Of a stretch of DNA of 64,000 nt, positions 54,739 to 64,000 are shown piece by piece. The notes under the pieces are model-generated. The model was not told the DNA's origin. It worked only from the letters and a program-made list of their open reading frames with translations, and made no database searches. The stretch is from the NCBI GenBank assembly GCA_964057225.1, contig OZ059899.1, forward strand, positions 11,160,001 through 11,224,000, written 5' to 3'. This DNA comes from Auanema rhodensis. Taxonomy: Eukaryota; Nematoda; Chromadorea; Rhabditida; Rhabditidae. The position numbers and the translations under genes were made by a program. How positions within the stretch are numbered: position 1 is the first letter of the stretch; the number at the start of each line of letters is the position of its first letter.

Positions 54739-54747
54739 CCCTTTTTC
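54739..54747 (-). promoter_or_regulatory. Element C polypurine tract
   Basis: GAAAAAGGG on the minus strand, 2 nt from the LTR, identical to D. Confidence 0.8.
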
Positions 54748-54755
54748 AAAGATTG

Positions 54756-54769
54756 TCGCGACCTCGCGA
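54756..54769 (-). other. Pre-PPT hairpin, element C
   Basis: TCGCG-AGGT-CGCGA on the minus strand, 19 nt upstream of the LTR. Stem as in D; the last loop base is T. Confidence 0.6.
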
Positions 54770-55434
54770 TATTTTAAACAAAAATTTGGGCTGATATGTA
54801 ACTGAGTTTTAGAGTTCAATTGTTTTAGCTTCACAATAACTATAGTATGATAGAGTTTTAGTTAGTATACAAACAAAATTACAATAATTTATAAGAAGGG
54901 TTCAATATAATATAAAGTAACGATGAATTAGAATATTATTAATTTCATAAATTAATTATCTTAATATTCAAGCATTTCCTAATAGAGATTGTAGAATAAG
55001 GGGCTAGTAATGAATGGGAATATGTTATTATTTTGACTAATGGTCTCAAGAAGTACTCATTTCTAAATTGAACCGAGATTATGATTTAATAATGTGTCTC
55101 CATATGTCTCCCAGAGTGAATCCTTGATTACTAATGGAGATTACCACTTAAGATGAAATTGTGGTTGATACGCCTACCAGTGTTTATCTCATCTTATTTG
55201 GAGAGGCACATGGAGCTCGGATGGTTGTCAAAATGTCCTCTAGTCCGCATAGGATTACGGTAACTTGGAACCATTAGTCATAACATCTCCTCGTTTAGAA
55301 TTTGCCTTATTTTTCCTTTTTCAATCTCTATTAAATGTTATTTTTATTTTGAATGTTATTTAGCATTAATTTTTTTTTTCTAATTCATCGTTATTTTGTT
55401 ACAATAATTTAAATAACGTAGCATTATCTTGTTG

Positions 55435-58400
55435 TTATTCTTCTTCATTCCTCGGAAGCCATATTTCGTCTTCATTTTCATCTTCTGGCTCTGTATCTAT
55501 GCTATCCTTGTTGTTCCTGTTGATCACTTCTATTATTTCGATGTCGCTATCTTCTTCTGCTTGACTTTCTCGAAACCTTGCGCGAGTGTTGTAAGAGATG
55601 TTTTGTGAAGCAGGAGAGAAGATTTTCAAGTTATCTTTGTGGACATCTTGTAGTTTTCCTGATGAATTTCTGATTTGAACTTTTGATCCTTCTACGTTGA
55701 TGACTTCGTATGGTCCATCATAGCTTTTCCGAAGCTTTTGGCCGATTTGGTGTGATTTTATAGTCGTCATCACCATGTCGCCCGGTTGAATGTCTCTATG
55801 GTGTGCTCTTTGCGTTCTATCTTTCTTCTTTTTCGCATTTTCTTGATTTTTAGCTATGCGGTTCTTTATTATTTCGTCTCTCTTGTCCATATCTGGTCTT
55901 CTTTGGAGTAATTCTTCAGAAATTTCTTGAATTTTGGTGATCGTTTCTGGTAATTCAGCGTCCATTGACATTCTGCATTCTTTACCGAATAATGGAATGT
56001 ATGGCGCAATCCCTGTAGTCGCGTGCTGAATATTGTTAATAGCAAAAGTGATTTTTGGTAATACAGTATCCCAGTCACTAAGGTCCTCTTTTAAGTAGTG
56101 GGTTAATCCTTCTTCGAGGGTTCTGTGAAGTCTTTCCACTTGTCCATTTGAGTTCTTTTGGTGTGGTAGTGTTGGTTCATGTTTGATTCCAAGTTTAGTA
56201 CACATTTCTTCGAACTTTTTAGATACAAAGTTCGAACCTCTATCGGTGATCAAGCGATGGGGTGGTCCAAAAATGTAAACGAAATGTCTTAGAAATCGGT
56301 CAATTGTGATTTCCGTTGTTATTTGTGGTACAGCAATTGTTGTTGACCATTTTGTAAATGCGTCTTGCATGGTAATGACGTAGGTACAGTTTCTTTTTGA
56401 AGGGGGAAATGGTCCCATTACGTCCATGTGGACTCGTTCAAATGGCTTGCTTGGTATCTCAAAATGACCTAATGGTTGTACCGTCATGGAATGTGGATCT
56501 TTTTTTCTTTGAGCACATTTAATGCAGTTCTTGATGAATATAGTAATGTCGTTCTGCATATTTGTCCAATAGAATCTTCTTAGAATTGCTTCTTTTGTTT
56601 TAATAATTCCTTGATGTGCTGCAATTGTAGGATCCTCATGAAAAACTTTGATTATTTCCTCAATTATGGGGTGTTCTTGTGGTATTACGATAGCGGGTTG
56701 TGGCTTTTTGTCTGTCGGTTTTGTATATAGCAAGTCGTTTATGACACAATATCTGTCATTAGCTGTCATGTTCTTTTGTGCTCTATATTCAATCTCCGCT
56801 ATCGTCCGTTTAATCCAAGGGGTGTTTAGTTGAATTTCCTTTATTGTTGGTGTATTTATGGCGTTAATGTGAATTTCTTCCATTTTCTTCTTCTTTGTTT
56901 CCGGCTTAGCATCGTTAGCTTCTTCACCTATATATCGAGATAGAGCATCGCATACTTTATTTAATTGGCCTGCGCGATATTTTATTTCAATATCATATTC
57001 TTGGATGACCAGCTGGAACTTCGCAAGACGACCAAATAAGTCTCTGCGTGTCATTAAGCTGGTAAGGGGTCGATGGTCCGTAATACATATAGTATGAGTT
57101 CCAAGAATGTATGTACGGAATTGATTTAATGCATATACAAGGCCTAATGCTTCTATCTCGATTGGTGCGTAGTTACGTTCGGCTTTAACTAGTTTTCTGC
57201 TTGCAAATGCGATAGGGTGTAGATTTTTCAGAGGTTGTTTTGGATCTTCCGGTTGTAATAATACAGCACCTATGGCGATGTTACTACCGTCGCTTTCAAC
57301 TATAAACAAACGGTCCGATTTAGGTGGGCTTAAAACGGGTGCCTGTATTAAACTTCTTTTAAGGAGGTCTAAAGCTTCTTGATGTTTGTTTTCCCATTTG
57401 AATTCAGTATCTGCCTTTGTCAGATCGTATAAAGGGCTTGCGATACGTGCAAAATCTTTCATGAATTTGCGAAAGAATCCAACCATTCCCAAGAATGCTC
57501 GTACACCTGTTGCATTCTTTGGTGCCGGATAATCTTGTATGGCGGCGACTTTTTGAGGGTCAGGTTTTATACCTTGACGTCCTACAATAAGTCCTAGAAA
57601 TTTCACTTCTGGTTGAGCAAAAGCGCATTTCTTAAGCTTTATCTTCATTCCCAATTCTTCTACTGCTTGCAGTAAATCATCGATATCTTTGAGATGTTGT
57701 TCTCTTGTATCAGATATAACTAATAGATCGTCCAAGTAAACAAATAGTTTACAAGAACATTTACTTTGCAAATACCTTACTGCTGTTTGAAAGGTATGAG
57801 GGGCTCCACAAAGGCCCATCGGCATCCGTTTGTACTGGTATGTGCCGGATGTGGTCGTAAATGCTGTTAGTGGTCGATCTGATTTTCTCAAGGATATTTG
57901 AAAAAATCCTGACACTAAATCGAAGTTTGAGAAAAATTGGGCGCCTGCTGCCAAATCAACTATGTCAGAAATGCTTGGAATGACATAAGTTTGCTTGCGT
58001 GTGACATTATTTAAAGCTCGAAAATCTGTCACAAACCTATACGTGTCATCTTTCTTCTTAACTAGTACTACAGGGCTATTAAATAGAGATGTAGAAGGCT
58101 CTATTATGCCTTGCTCAAGCATTTCTTTGACTTGCTTTTCAATTTCTTCCTGTTTTCCTAAGGGAATACGTGTTATTCTCGGCTTTGGCATATCCATATC
58201 TGTTCTCAATGGTATGGTATGCTCTATAGGACCTTTAAATAATCCTATTTTCCTGTCCTCGTTAAGAAATGCCTCACGATGGCTTTCAATTATTTTTGTA
58301 AGCTCATGTTTTTCTTCTTTCGTGAGATCAGCATTCTCTAGATCAAGATCTTTTATGAAGTGTCTTGGAAAATATGGTAGTTTACTCTCCCAATCGGCTT

Positions 58401-61400
58401 CTGGCGGAACATATGGTAGAATTGGCTTATGCTTAAAGGGTTCACAAGCCGGAATTTCTCCAATTATTGCCTGCCCGATGACTGAATTAGCTTCCATAGC
58501 TATTGTTTCATCGGTATCGTTACGGAACATAACATATACTCCACTGGTATCACGAAACGCAGTTGGATATAATGATTTTAATGCGCTTCCACTATCCCCT
58601 AAGACAACCACTTCGTTAGATTCTAGTGGTTTATCTGTCTTTATTGGGATAGGTGCCTCTTCATCAGGCTTTAATGTTTTTGTTCTTAAATTAATGATAT
58701 TCACAGTTATCTCCGTATGCTTAATAGATTCGTTTCCTATTAATGGGATGGCATTGTTTCCAATCTCCAACCTCTTCTTGGATGGTTTAAGGCTGACGTC
58801 GATGTTTTCGCTGTCAAGCGCTTTCATGAAATCTAGTCCAATTAAAGCGGGAGCAGGACAGTCATGATCGTTTGAGACCAAAAATGTGTGTTCGATCTCG
58901 TAGCCGGCAATTTCAATTACAAGATTTATCTTTCCATAAAATGTGAAAGTGGACTTGTTGGCTGCCATCGCTACTAAATGTCTCTTCTTGACATTTTCGG
59001 CCATGTTCAGATATTTGAGGGTGGAGAGCCTAACATATGACACTGATGAGCCTGAATCCCATAAAGCTAAAATCAGTTTATCTTCAACTGATATATATAT
59101 TAATGGTAACTTTGTTTCCGCTGATGCAATAGAAGCAACAAATGGTATTGCGATTGGAATAAATGTTACTAACGCAGGATAGTATTGCTTCATGATGTTA
59201 TCTGGCATCTGTTGGTCTGGGCGGCTTACAAGTTCCAATGTTTCTTCATAGCCTGGGGGCTCATTATCTATTTCATGGACATGCATTACGGTTAGTGGAG
59301 TGGCTCTGAAGAACCAAAATTTAGCAACAACGAAAAGAATTATTAATACTGCGGCAATCGTGACTATTGATCCTATAAAGATGAGTGTTCTCTCAATTGA
59401 ACCTATTAGAAATTGTTTTACGCTAGTCCAGGCGGAAGTTGTGAACTCAGCTGCTTTAGAGATATAGTCACTGCCCTTTTTCAAAAGATTAAAGGCTGAC
59501 GTAATCTTTGGATCGTTGTGAATAGTATGTAAAACATGGTTCTGTTGTATGGATGCTAAACTTGCTCCATATGCAATAGCTGTTGACATTGAGTAAACTC
59601 TCAATGATAAATTGGTGTATAAGTTAGCGCATGTGAACTTTAAAGGTGTTAATTGGTGGTATTGCGCTTTATCAAAGAGTGATATTGGTTTTACTTCAAC
59701 CGATCCATTTATATTTATCCATTCTCCATTTTGATAGTACACATCTGTTGGTACATGTTCGCAATCTATCTCTTTTCCATGTGTTAATAAGTCTCTTGAT
59801 CCTGGAGCAGCAAAATATAATCTCTCATCTTCTGTTATTACTGGTGTTTCCAAATAGCATGTATCATTGATCTTATGATTATGATAAACAGCTTTAGGTT
59901 GAAGAGGTAAGCATATATGAACATGAACTATATCGCTGCCTACGAAACGGGCTGCAATATCCTCTCTTCCTAAAATAGTCCTCATTGCTATTGTGGGTTC
60001 TATGTGTAAAATAGAACGCCATAGCTCGAGGTATCTATTTTGAATCTCACATATGGATTCATAAGATTCCATAAAACGTTTCTGTAGCTCTTCTTGTATG
60101 AGTGTTGTTGTATATTGTAGATGATCTTGAGCTATTCTGCGAGATACGTTGAGGTTGAATTGTATTTCGTTGTTCACTTTTGACGCTGTATACGTTGCCT
60201 GAGCCTGAATTTCTCTGGTTTCTACGGGTGGAGATGATGTTCTTTGTTTCCTTAAGGTTCGTGACGCCGTGTCAGTGACTGTTGCTAATGTTGTTGGCGA
60301 GAGAGTCGTAGTTATCACGGCTGTTGTCGTGTCAACTATGGTTGTCGTCGGAATCCGAGTCGTATAGCTTATAGTTGTCTCCTGAACTAGTGAAGCGGGT
60401 TTGTCCGTTGTTGTCGTTAATGACAGTCTTCTAGTCAGATAAGGCGGTGTTTCAATATCCTCTAACAGTGGTAAAAATGTTTTTATAAGTAGCTGGCGTG
60501 TATCCGCGCTTGGGGTTTGAATGCGAGGGTGGGGGCCCATCGATATACCGTAGTTAGAATCTTTATCTCGATATAGTTTGTTGGTATCTGGCACATTGAT
60601 TGTTAATTGTCGGAACTTTTCATCATCTACGGCTGCTGCTGTTTTATTTGGCCTTATTACTCGCAATGTCATCAAGTTATGGTATAAGTAAAGTGTATTT
60701 CTAAGTACTATACGCTCATCAGCATTGTCAGTTGTTAAAGTTGGTCGGATAGGCGGCATGTTCACAAAGGATTTTAAAACCTCTTGCCTTGATGGTACCG
60801 ACAGATTGTTTTCAAATATTACCGGTGTATAAGCTAGCTCCATCGCTATGCTTTCGGCTCTTTTGCGGTAGGATCCGTCCTTTTCTAGTAGTTTTTCGTC
60901 AAATTCGTGTGCTGTTAATCTGTCACCTATCTGTTCTAATAATTGTTTTGAGGTTAAATACCGTATAGCGCCGCGAGTGGTTGCTGCCAGTTCCTTTTGC
61001 GCAAGAAAATAAGGTATTGCTTCCTCAGGGTCGTGTATTTCGTATGTTTGAAGGAAACGTTGTATGGATTTATCAGATACGGGACTTCTTAAGAAGAAAT
61101 AAAACTTCTCGGGATGTGCTGAAACCCAATCAATAATTGAATATGAAGGGTTGACAGCTCGTCTGGCCTTTATAAGCGGTATTATCTGATAAATACCAGG
61201 ATTACTCATCACCGGTCGTAAGAAAGGATAAGGACAAATATTTAATATTAAAGTTTCAAAATCTTCCTGTTTTTGTATCCACTCCTTGTTTAATTCAACC
61301 GTGCATTCCGCAATTGCTCTTTTATCTCTTTTCGCCGGAAGTTTCTTATATTCTCTCTCTATTAAAACATGGATATTGGTGTCATTTGGGTACTGTGGTA

Positions 61401-64000
61401 AGAGAATGTAATTGCCAGTTGTGGTGTGGAAGATTGGCTGTTTAAAACAAGAAGATATTTGCTTCGGTATCTCTTTTTGATCGATTACAAGGGCTGATTG
61501 AGTGGTTGGTAACAGAATAATGCCGTCTCCAATTATCGCATCATATTCACTCATGTCGATATAGTTGCATCGATATTCATAAGGCTGTTTCTCCCATATG
61601 ATGATTGAGGTATCTGATGCACATTCTCCATGATGCGCTAAGCATCCTTCAGTATTTAGTATTAAATTGGAGATTATAGTTTCATCTGGCATCCGTGTCA
61701 TAACCCCTCTTTCGATAACCAATCTGGCTTTCTCTTCACATAGTTCATTATTAAAAGATCGGCCTGGCGAGAAGGAAGGCTCGTCAGTTGCATATGTTAT
61801 GCTGTCGATCTTCTTTAATTCACTCCAATTCCATCTTCTATCTCTCACTGCCAGTCTGCATTCTGCAGCTGGTATCTTTTCAATTCTCGCTATCGTTGTA
61901 TTGGTATCTCTAAGGAACAAAAGGTCTCTGATACACATTTTATGAATTTCTTTGGAGCATCTCCATGCATCCCATTCATGTGCCGTTTGATTCCTTGTAT
62001 AAAGATGAACTTTTGTTCGTAAGATATGCTTTATTGGTGGTAATAAGCATTTTCGGAGAGATGGGGGACGGAGAAGGGCTCCTCCAGTAGCTTTAGTACA
62101 TAGCTGGTATGCTTCAGCTGTTGTAACCAGTGATAAGATTACTGATAAAGCTACGGCTAAAGTCAAAGGAGATATCAGAGTCAAATTATTGACTCTTGAG
62201 CCTCTACCTCTGCCTCTATTGTTGTTATTTCCCCTAAAGGTACTGTTATTTCTCTGTCTATTATTGCTCATTTCTTGATTTTGTGATGCATTATGGCTTC
62301 TTTGATACCCATTTTGATTTTGATTCTGATAATTTCGACCGCGGTCACCAAAATTGCGGTTCCTAGCAAATGGGTTTTGGAAATTCCAGCCTTTTTGATT
62401 TTTTGAAAATTTATGATAATTTTGATTGTTTTGAAAGTTTGGATGATAATTGTTATAATTATTATAATTTTGATAATTTTTATTATTAAAAGATTGATAA
62501 CCTCTTGCCATACCTCTCCCACCATTGTTTCTGCGCGGGGGGAAAGTTCTTTCAATTGCGTTAACCAATAGCGCCTGAGGGTCTGCTACTTGGTTTGCAA
62601 TTGATTCCTCCCAGCGAGCACTATCAACAGCCTCAGCAAAAGTTTTGGGTTTTGCTCGAATTACCCCTGGGCGTATCGTATTTTTCAAGCCTCTCAAAAA
62701 TGTGGACCTCAGAATGTGATCTTTATGAGTATCACTATTAGAGAAAGCATTTAAGCTGAGGTTTCTTAACGTTTGTGCAAAACCATCAATTGATAAATCG
62801 CCTTGAGTGCTGTTTTGAAGTGTGATAAGGGCAGGGTCTTGATTGTATTCGGGACACAGCTTGGATGTTAACTCTTCTATGAGGGTAACCCAAGGTCCAG
62901 CTGTTCTGACCTTGTCAGGTAGCTCTAAATAAGCTTCCTCTGCTCTATCATTTTTCAATAGTAATGGTAAAATAGTTAGTCTTTCGGGCATCACTAAGCC
63001 TAAGGCGTTAGAAAAGGTATTAAACTTTGCCACGAAATCTCTAAAGTTACGACTTCCGTCGTATATGGGGCAATAAGGTGAGCTTAATGCGTGCGCAATG
63101 GTAGATTTACCAGCTCCCGGAAGACGTGGTGTCTCCGTCATGGTTGGTATATCCTCAGGGTATGTGCGAGATGACGTAATCCCTTTACTGCCTGAGCTTC
63201 TCGCCGTTAAGTTCTTACCTCCCTTTTTCGAGTTACCAGATGTTGGATAACTAATGGTAGGGGCGGCTGAGGAGAACCGCTTCCCTGGGAGTTTGATAAC
63301 TCGACTCGTTGCCTGAGGCGTCGAATGTATTGAAACGCTTGAGCTGGGTATAGCGCTATCTGACTTATTAAGGGTTGGGTTGGAGGATACGTGAAGAGAG
63401 TTATCAACTTGTTCTGTTGTTACCTCCCCTGGAGACAAATTCAAAACTTTTATTAAGCGAGCTGTTAAAGATTTCTTACTTTTGAACTTATCAGTAGTTA
63501 GTGATAAGGGCAAAACTTCGGTAATTTCCTGATTTGGTTCTATGGGATTATTAGAGGTTGAGCGCCTACGCGGTGTATTAGTTTTTCTTTTATTAATCTT
63601 TTTAGAATCAAGCTTTTTCGAATCAAGCTTATCAGTGATAACTGATAAGGGTGATTTGCGAATAGTGAGAGATGAGGTTTTATTAAGTTGTGAGTTTTCT
63701 ATCGGAGTGGAAAATGCCTGCGGTGTTAGAGTTAGTTCAAAAGAAGATGCAAGATCGTTATCAGTATTAACTGATAAAGTTGATAAGTTTAGGTGGGGGG
63801 TGGCTGGTGAAGTATTAGAGGTTATTTGTTTTGGTTTTTGAATTTTTTTAATCTTTTTATTACTTTTAAAAGAGTGTACCTTTGGAGTTGAAGCTGAAGT
63901 TTGAATATTGTAGTCCTGAATATAGAAATCAGGGTCCTCCTCGGTGTTGTCCGGAGGTGAATACGTGCCTTCTCGAGGAATGAAGGTTTTCTCGACTTTG
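55435..64000 (-). CDS. Gag-Env-Pol polyprotein, element C (5' end outside window)
   Basis: At least 2854 codons in one frame, open to the window edge, so the start is not visible. Order from the right: Ser/Thr/Lys-rich Gag N-terminus; L-P-G-A-G-K-S-T motif near 63110; capsid-like region about 63080-62570; Asn/Arg/Gly-rich stretch about 62560-62200 without CCHC; signal peptide about 62185-62108; Cys-rich ectodomain; furin-type R-D-K-R about 61318-61330; Thr-rich mucin-like segment about 60440-60220; gB-like helix and Cys region about 60090-59740; transmembrane helix about 59400-59310; P-P-G-Y 59248-59259; protease W-D-S-G-S about 59045-59060; RT with Y-L-D-D about 57730-57741; RNase H; integrase zinc domain, then D, D, 35 residues, E (about 56430-56130); GPY module about 55720; and an acidic C-terminal tail of about 45 residues absent from B. 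Confidence 0.93.
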   Translation of the reverse strand, partial: KVEKTFIPREGTYSPPDNTEEDPDFYIQDYNIQTSASTPKVHSFKSNKKIKKIQKPKQITSNTSPATPHLNLSTLSVNTDNDLASSFELTLTPQAFSTPIENSQLNKTSSLTIRKSPLSVITDKLDSKKLDSKKINKRKTNTPRRRSTSNNPIEPNQEITEVLPLSLTTDKFKSKKSLTARLIKVLNLSPGEVTTEQVDNSLHVSSNPTLNKSDSAIPSSSVSIHSTPQATSRVIKLPGKRFSSAAPTISYPTSGNSKKGGKNLTARSSGSKGITSSRTYPEDIPTMTETPRLPGAGKSTIAHALSSPYCPIYDGSRNFRDFVAKFNTFSNALGLVMPERLTILPLLLKNDRAEEAYLELPDKVRTAGPWVTLIEELTSKLCPEYNQDPALITLQNSTQGDLSIDGFAQTLRNLSLNAFSNSDTHKDHILRSTFLRGLKNTIRPGVIRAKPKTFAEAVDSARWEESIANQVADPQALLVNAIERTFPPRRNNGGRGMARGYQSFNNKNYQNYNNYNNYHPNFQNNQNYHKFSKNQKGWNFQNPFARNRNFGDRGRNYQNQNQNGYQRSHNASQNQEMSNNRQRNNSTFRGNNNNRGRGRGSRVNNLTLISPLTLAVALSVILSLVTTAEAYQLCTKATGGALLRPPSLRKCLLPPIKHILRTKVHLYTRNQTAHEWDAWRCSKEIHKMCIRDLLFLRDTNTTIARIEKIPAAECRLAVRDRRWNWSELKKIDSITYATDEPSFSPGRSFNNELCEEKARLVIERGVMTRMPDETIISNLILNTEGCLAHHGECASDTSIIIWEKQPYEYRCNYIDMSEYDAIIGDGIILLPTTQSALVIDQKEIPKQISSCFKQPIFHTTTGNYILLPQYPNDTNIHVLIEREYKKLPAKRDKRAIAECTVELNKEWIQKQEDFETLILNICPYPFLRPVMSNPGIYQIIPLIKARRAVNPSYSIIDWVSAHPEKFYFFLRSPVSDKSIQRFLQTYEIHDPEEAIPYFLAQKELAATTRGAIRYLTSKQLLEQIGDRLTAHEFDEKLLEKDGSYRKRAESIAMELAYTPVIFENNLSVPSRQEVLKSFVNMPPIRPTLTTDNADERIVLRNTLYLYHNLMTLRVIRPNKTAAAVDDEKFRQLTINVPDTNKLYRDKDSNYGISMGPHPRIQTPSADTRQLLIKTFLPLLEDIETPPYLTRRLSLTTTTDKPASLVQETTISYTTRIPTTTIVDTTTAVITTTLSPTTLATVTDTASRTLRKQRTSSPPVETREIQAQATYTASKVNNEIQFNLNVSRRIAQDHLQYTTTLIQEELQKRFMESYESICEIQNRYLELWRSILHIEPTIAMRTILGREDIAARFVGSDIVHVHICLPLQPKAVYHNHKINDTCYLETPVITEDERLYFAAPGSRDLLTHGKEIDCEHVPTDVYYQNGEWININGSVEVKPISLFDKAQYHQLTPLKFTCANLYTNLSLRVYSMSTAIAYGASLASIQQNHVLHTIHNDPKITSAFNLLKKGSDYISKAAEFTTSAWTSVKQFLIGSIERTLIFIGSIVTIAAVLIILFVVAKFWFFRATPLTVMHVHEIDNEPPGYEETLELVSRPDQQMPDNIMKQYYPALVTFIPIAIPFVASIASAETKLPLIYISVEDKLILALWDSGSSVSYVRLSTLKYLNMAENVKKRHLVAMAANKSTFTFYGKINLVIEIAGYEIEHTFLVSNDHDCPAPALIGLDFMKALDSENIDVSLKPSKKRLEIGNNAIPLIGNESIKHTEITVNIINLRTKTLKPDEEAPIPIKTDKPLESNEVVVLGDSGSALKSLYPTAFRDTSGVYVMFRNDTDETIAMEANSVIGQAIIGEIPACEPFKHKPILPYVPPEADWESKLPYFPRHFIKDLDLENADLTKEEKHELTKIIESHREAFLNEDRKIGLFKGPIEHTIPLRTDMDMPKPRITRIPLGKQEEIEKQVKEMLEQGIIEPSTSLFNSPVVLVKKKDDTYRFVTDFRALNNVTRKQTYVIPSISDIVDLAAGAQFFSNFDLVSGFFQISLRKSDRPLTAFTTTSGTYQYKRMPMGLCGAPHTFQTAVRYLQSKCSCKLFVYLDDLLVISDTREQHLKDIDDLLQAVEELGMKIKLKKCAFAQPEVKFLGLIVGRQGIKPDPQKVAAIQDYPAPKNATGVRAFLGMVGFFRKFMKDFARIASPLYDLTKADTEFKWENKHQEALDLLKRSLIQAPVLSPPKSDRLFIVESDGSNIAIGAVLLQPEDPKQPLKNLHPIAFASRKLVKAERNYAPIEIEALGLVYALNQFRTYILGTHTICITDHRPLTSLMTRRDLFGRLAKFQLVIQEYDIEIKYRAGQLNKVCDALSRYIGEEANDAKPETKKKKMEEIHINAINTPTIKEIQLNTPWIKRTIAEIEYRAQKNMTANDRYCVINDLLYTKPTDKKPQPAIVIPQEHPIIEEIIKVFHEDPTIAAHQGIIKTKEAILRRFYWTNMQNDITIFIKNCIKCAQRKKDPHSMTVQPLGHFEIPSKPFERVHMDVMGPFPPSKRNCTYVITMQDAFTKWSTTIAVPQITTEITIDRFLRHFVYIFGPPHRLITDRGSNFVSKKFEEMCTKLGIKHEPTLPHQKNSNGQVERLHRTLEEGLTHYLKEDLSDWDTVLPKITFAINNIQHATTGIAPYIPLFGKECRMSMDAELPETITKIQEISEELLQRRPDMDKRDEIIKNRIAKNQENAKKKKDRTQRAHHRDIQPGDMVMTTIKSHQIGQKLRKSYDGPYEVINVEGSKVQIRNSSGKLQDVHKDNLKIFSPASQNISYNTRARFRESQAEEDSDIEIIEVINRNNKDSIDTEPEDENEDEIWLPRNEEE

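Larger units (their letters stand above)
54737..55434 (-). other. Element C 3' region
   Basis: 698 bp between the polyprotein stop and the LTR. AT-rich, with no frame worth calling on either strand. Confidence 0.6.
54371..64000 (-). mobile_element. Element C: Gag-Env-Pol LTR retroelement, 3' part
   Basis: Minus-strand element of the same family as D. It shows the 3' LTR (54371-54736), purine tract, hairpin, a 0.7-kb 3' region, then one unbroken frame from 55435 to the window end. The 5' LTR, leader and first Gag codons are outside. The LTR joins array sequence at 54370/54371 within the attctt stretch of the spacer. The target duplication cannot be checked. It shares the GAAAAAGGG purine tract, the CGTTCC/GGAACG LTR ends and ATAATAAACC with D. 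With all integrase residues and an open frame it is a candidate helper for D. Confidence 0.93.

Noticed and set aside
57995..58867. 290-codon plus-strand frame antisense to element C RT
   Set aside because: It is the mirror of the conserved protease-RT coding strand. The protein has no family features, and related shadows occur in A, B and D.
63100..63130. Gag NTPase domain from G-A-G-K-S-T
   Set aside because: The strict Walker A first Gly is absent, no Walker B is visible, and the capsid region follows directly.

Overview
The window is eukaryotic, almost certainly animal, DNA. It is a tandem array of Pol III tRNA genes broken up by large envelope-bearing LTR retroelements. There are no bacterial signals and no ordinary host protein gene. 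A nematode or other small invertebrate is plausible: the genome is AT-rich, the elements are Ty3/gypsy-like, and Tas of Ascaris is a known retroelement with a herpesvirus gB-like envelope. The sequence alone does not fix the species.

The host background is one tandem repeat of about 667 bp, seen in three blocks (7503-15835, 25959-36255, 46893-54370) that would be continuous without the insertions. Each unit carries one minus-strand tRNA-Ile gene (anticodon AAT) with intact A and B boxes, a TATA-like upstream element and a T6 terminator. I count 38 full-length copies and one truncated copy. About 30 look structurally sound and eight carry stem or B-box damage. Part of the array (about 28.6-36.25 kb) has a three-unit, 2001-bp higher-order period.

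Four large LTR elements and one solo LTR sit in the array. Elements A (1-7502, minus, cut by the window start) and B (15836-25958, plus, complete) are near-identical members of one family. Elements D (36256-46892, plus, complete but coding-defective) and C (54371-64000, minus, cut by the window end) belong to a second, related family. B has identical 381-bp LTRs, a 4-bp target duplication and one uninterrupted frame. D has 358-bp LTRs with a single difference, a 4-bp duplication, a frame break and a truncated integrase. The solo LTR (49651-49978) has a perfect 5-bp duplication and belongs to some other family.

The striking feature is the coding order. In B and C one continuous reading frame encodes Gag, then a full envelope glycoprotein, then protease, reverse transcriptase, RNase H and integrase. 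The envelope has an internal signal peptide, an N-terminal ectodomain, a furin-type RxKR site, a Thr-rich mucin-like stretch, a helical gB-like segment, a transmembrane helix and a cytoplasmic tail. In classical env-bearing Ty3/gypsy elements env is a separate 3' ORF. Here it sits between Gag and Pol, so the polyprotein should cross the membrane twice. The cytoplasmic tail carries a different late-domain motif in each element (PTAP in A/B, PPxY in C, LPxY in D), which suggests ESCRT-dependent budding. A 5-bp hairpin with compensatory stem changes lies 19-20 nt upstream of the 3' LTR in all three elements whose 3' ends are visible.
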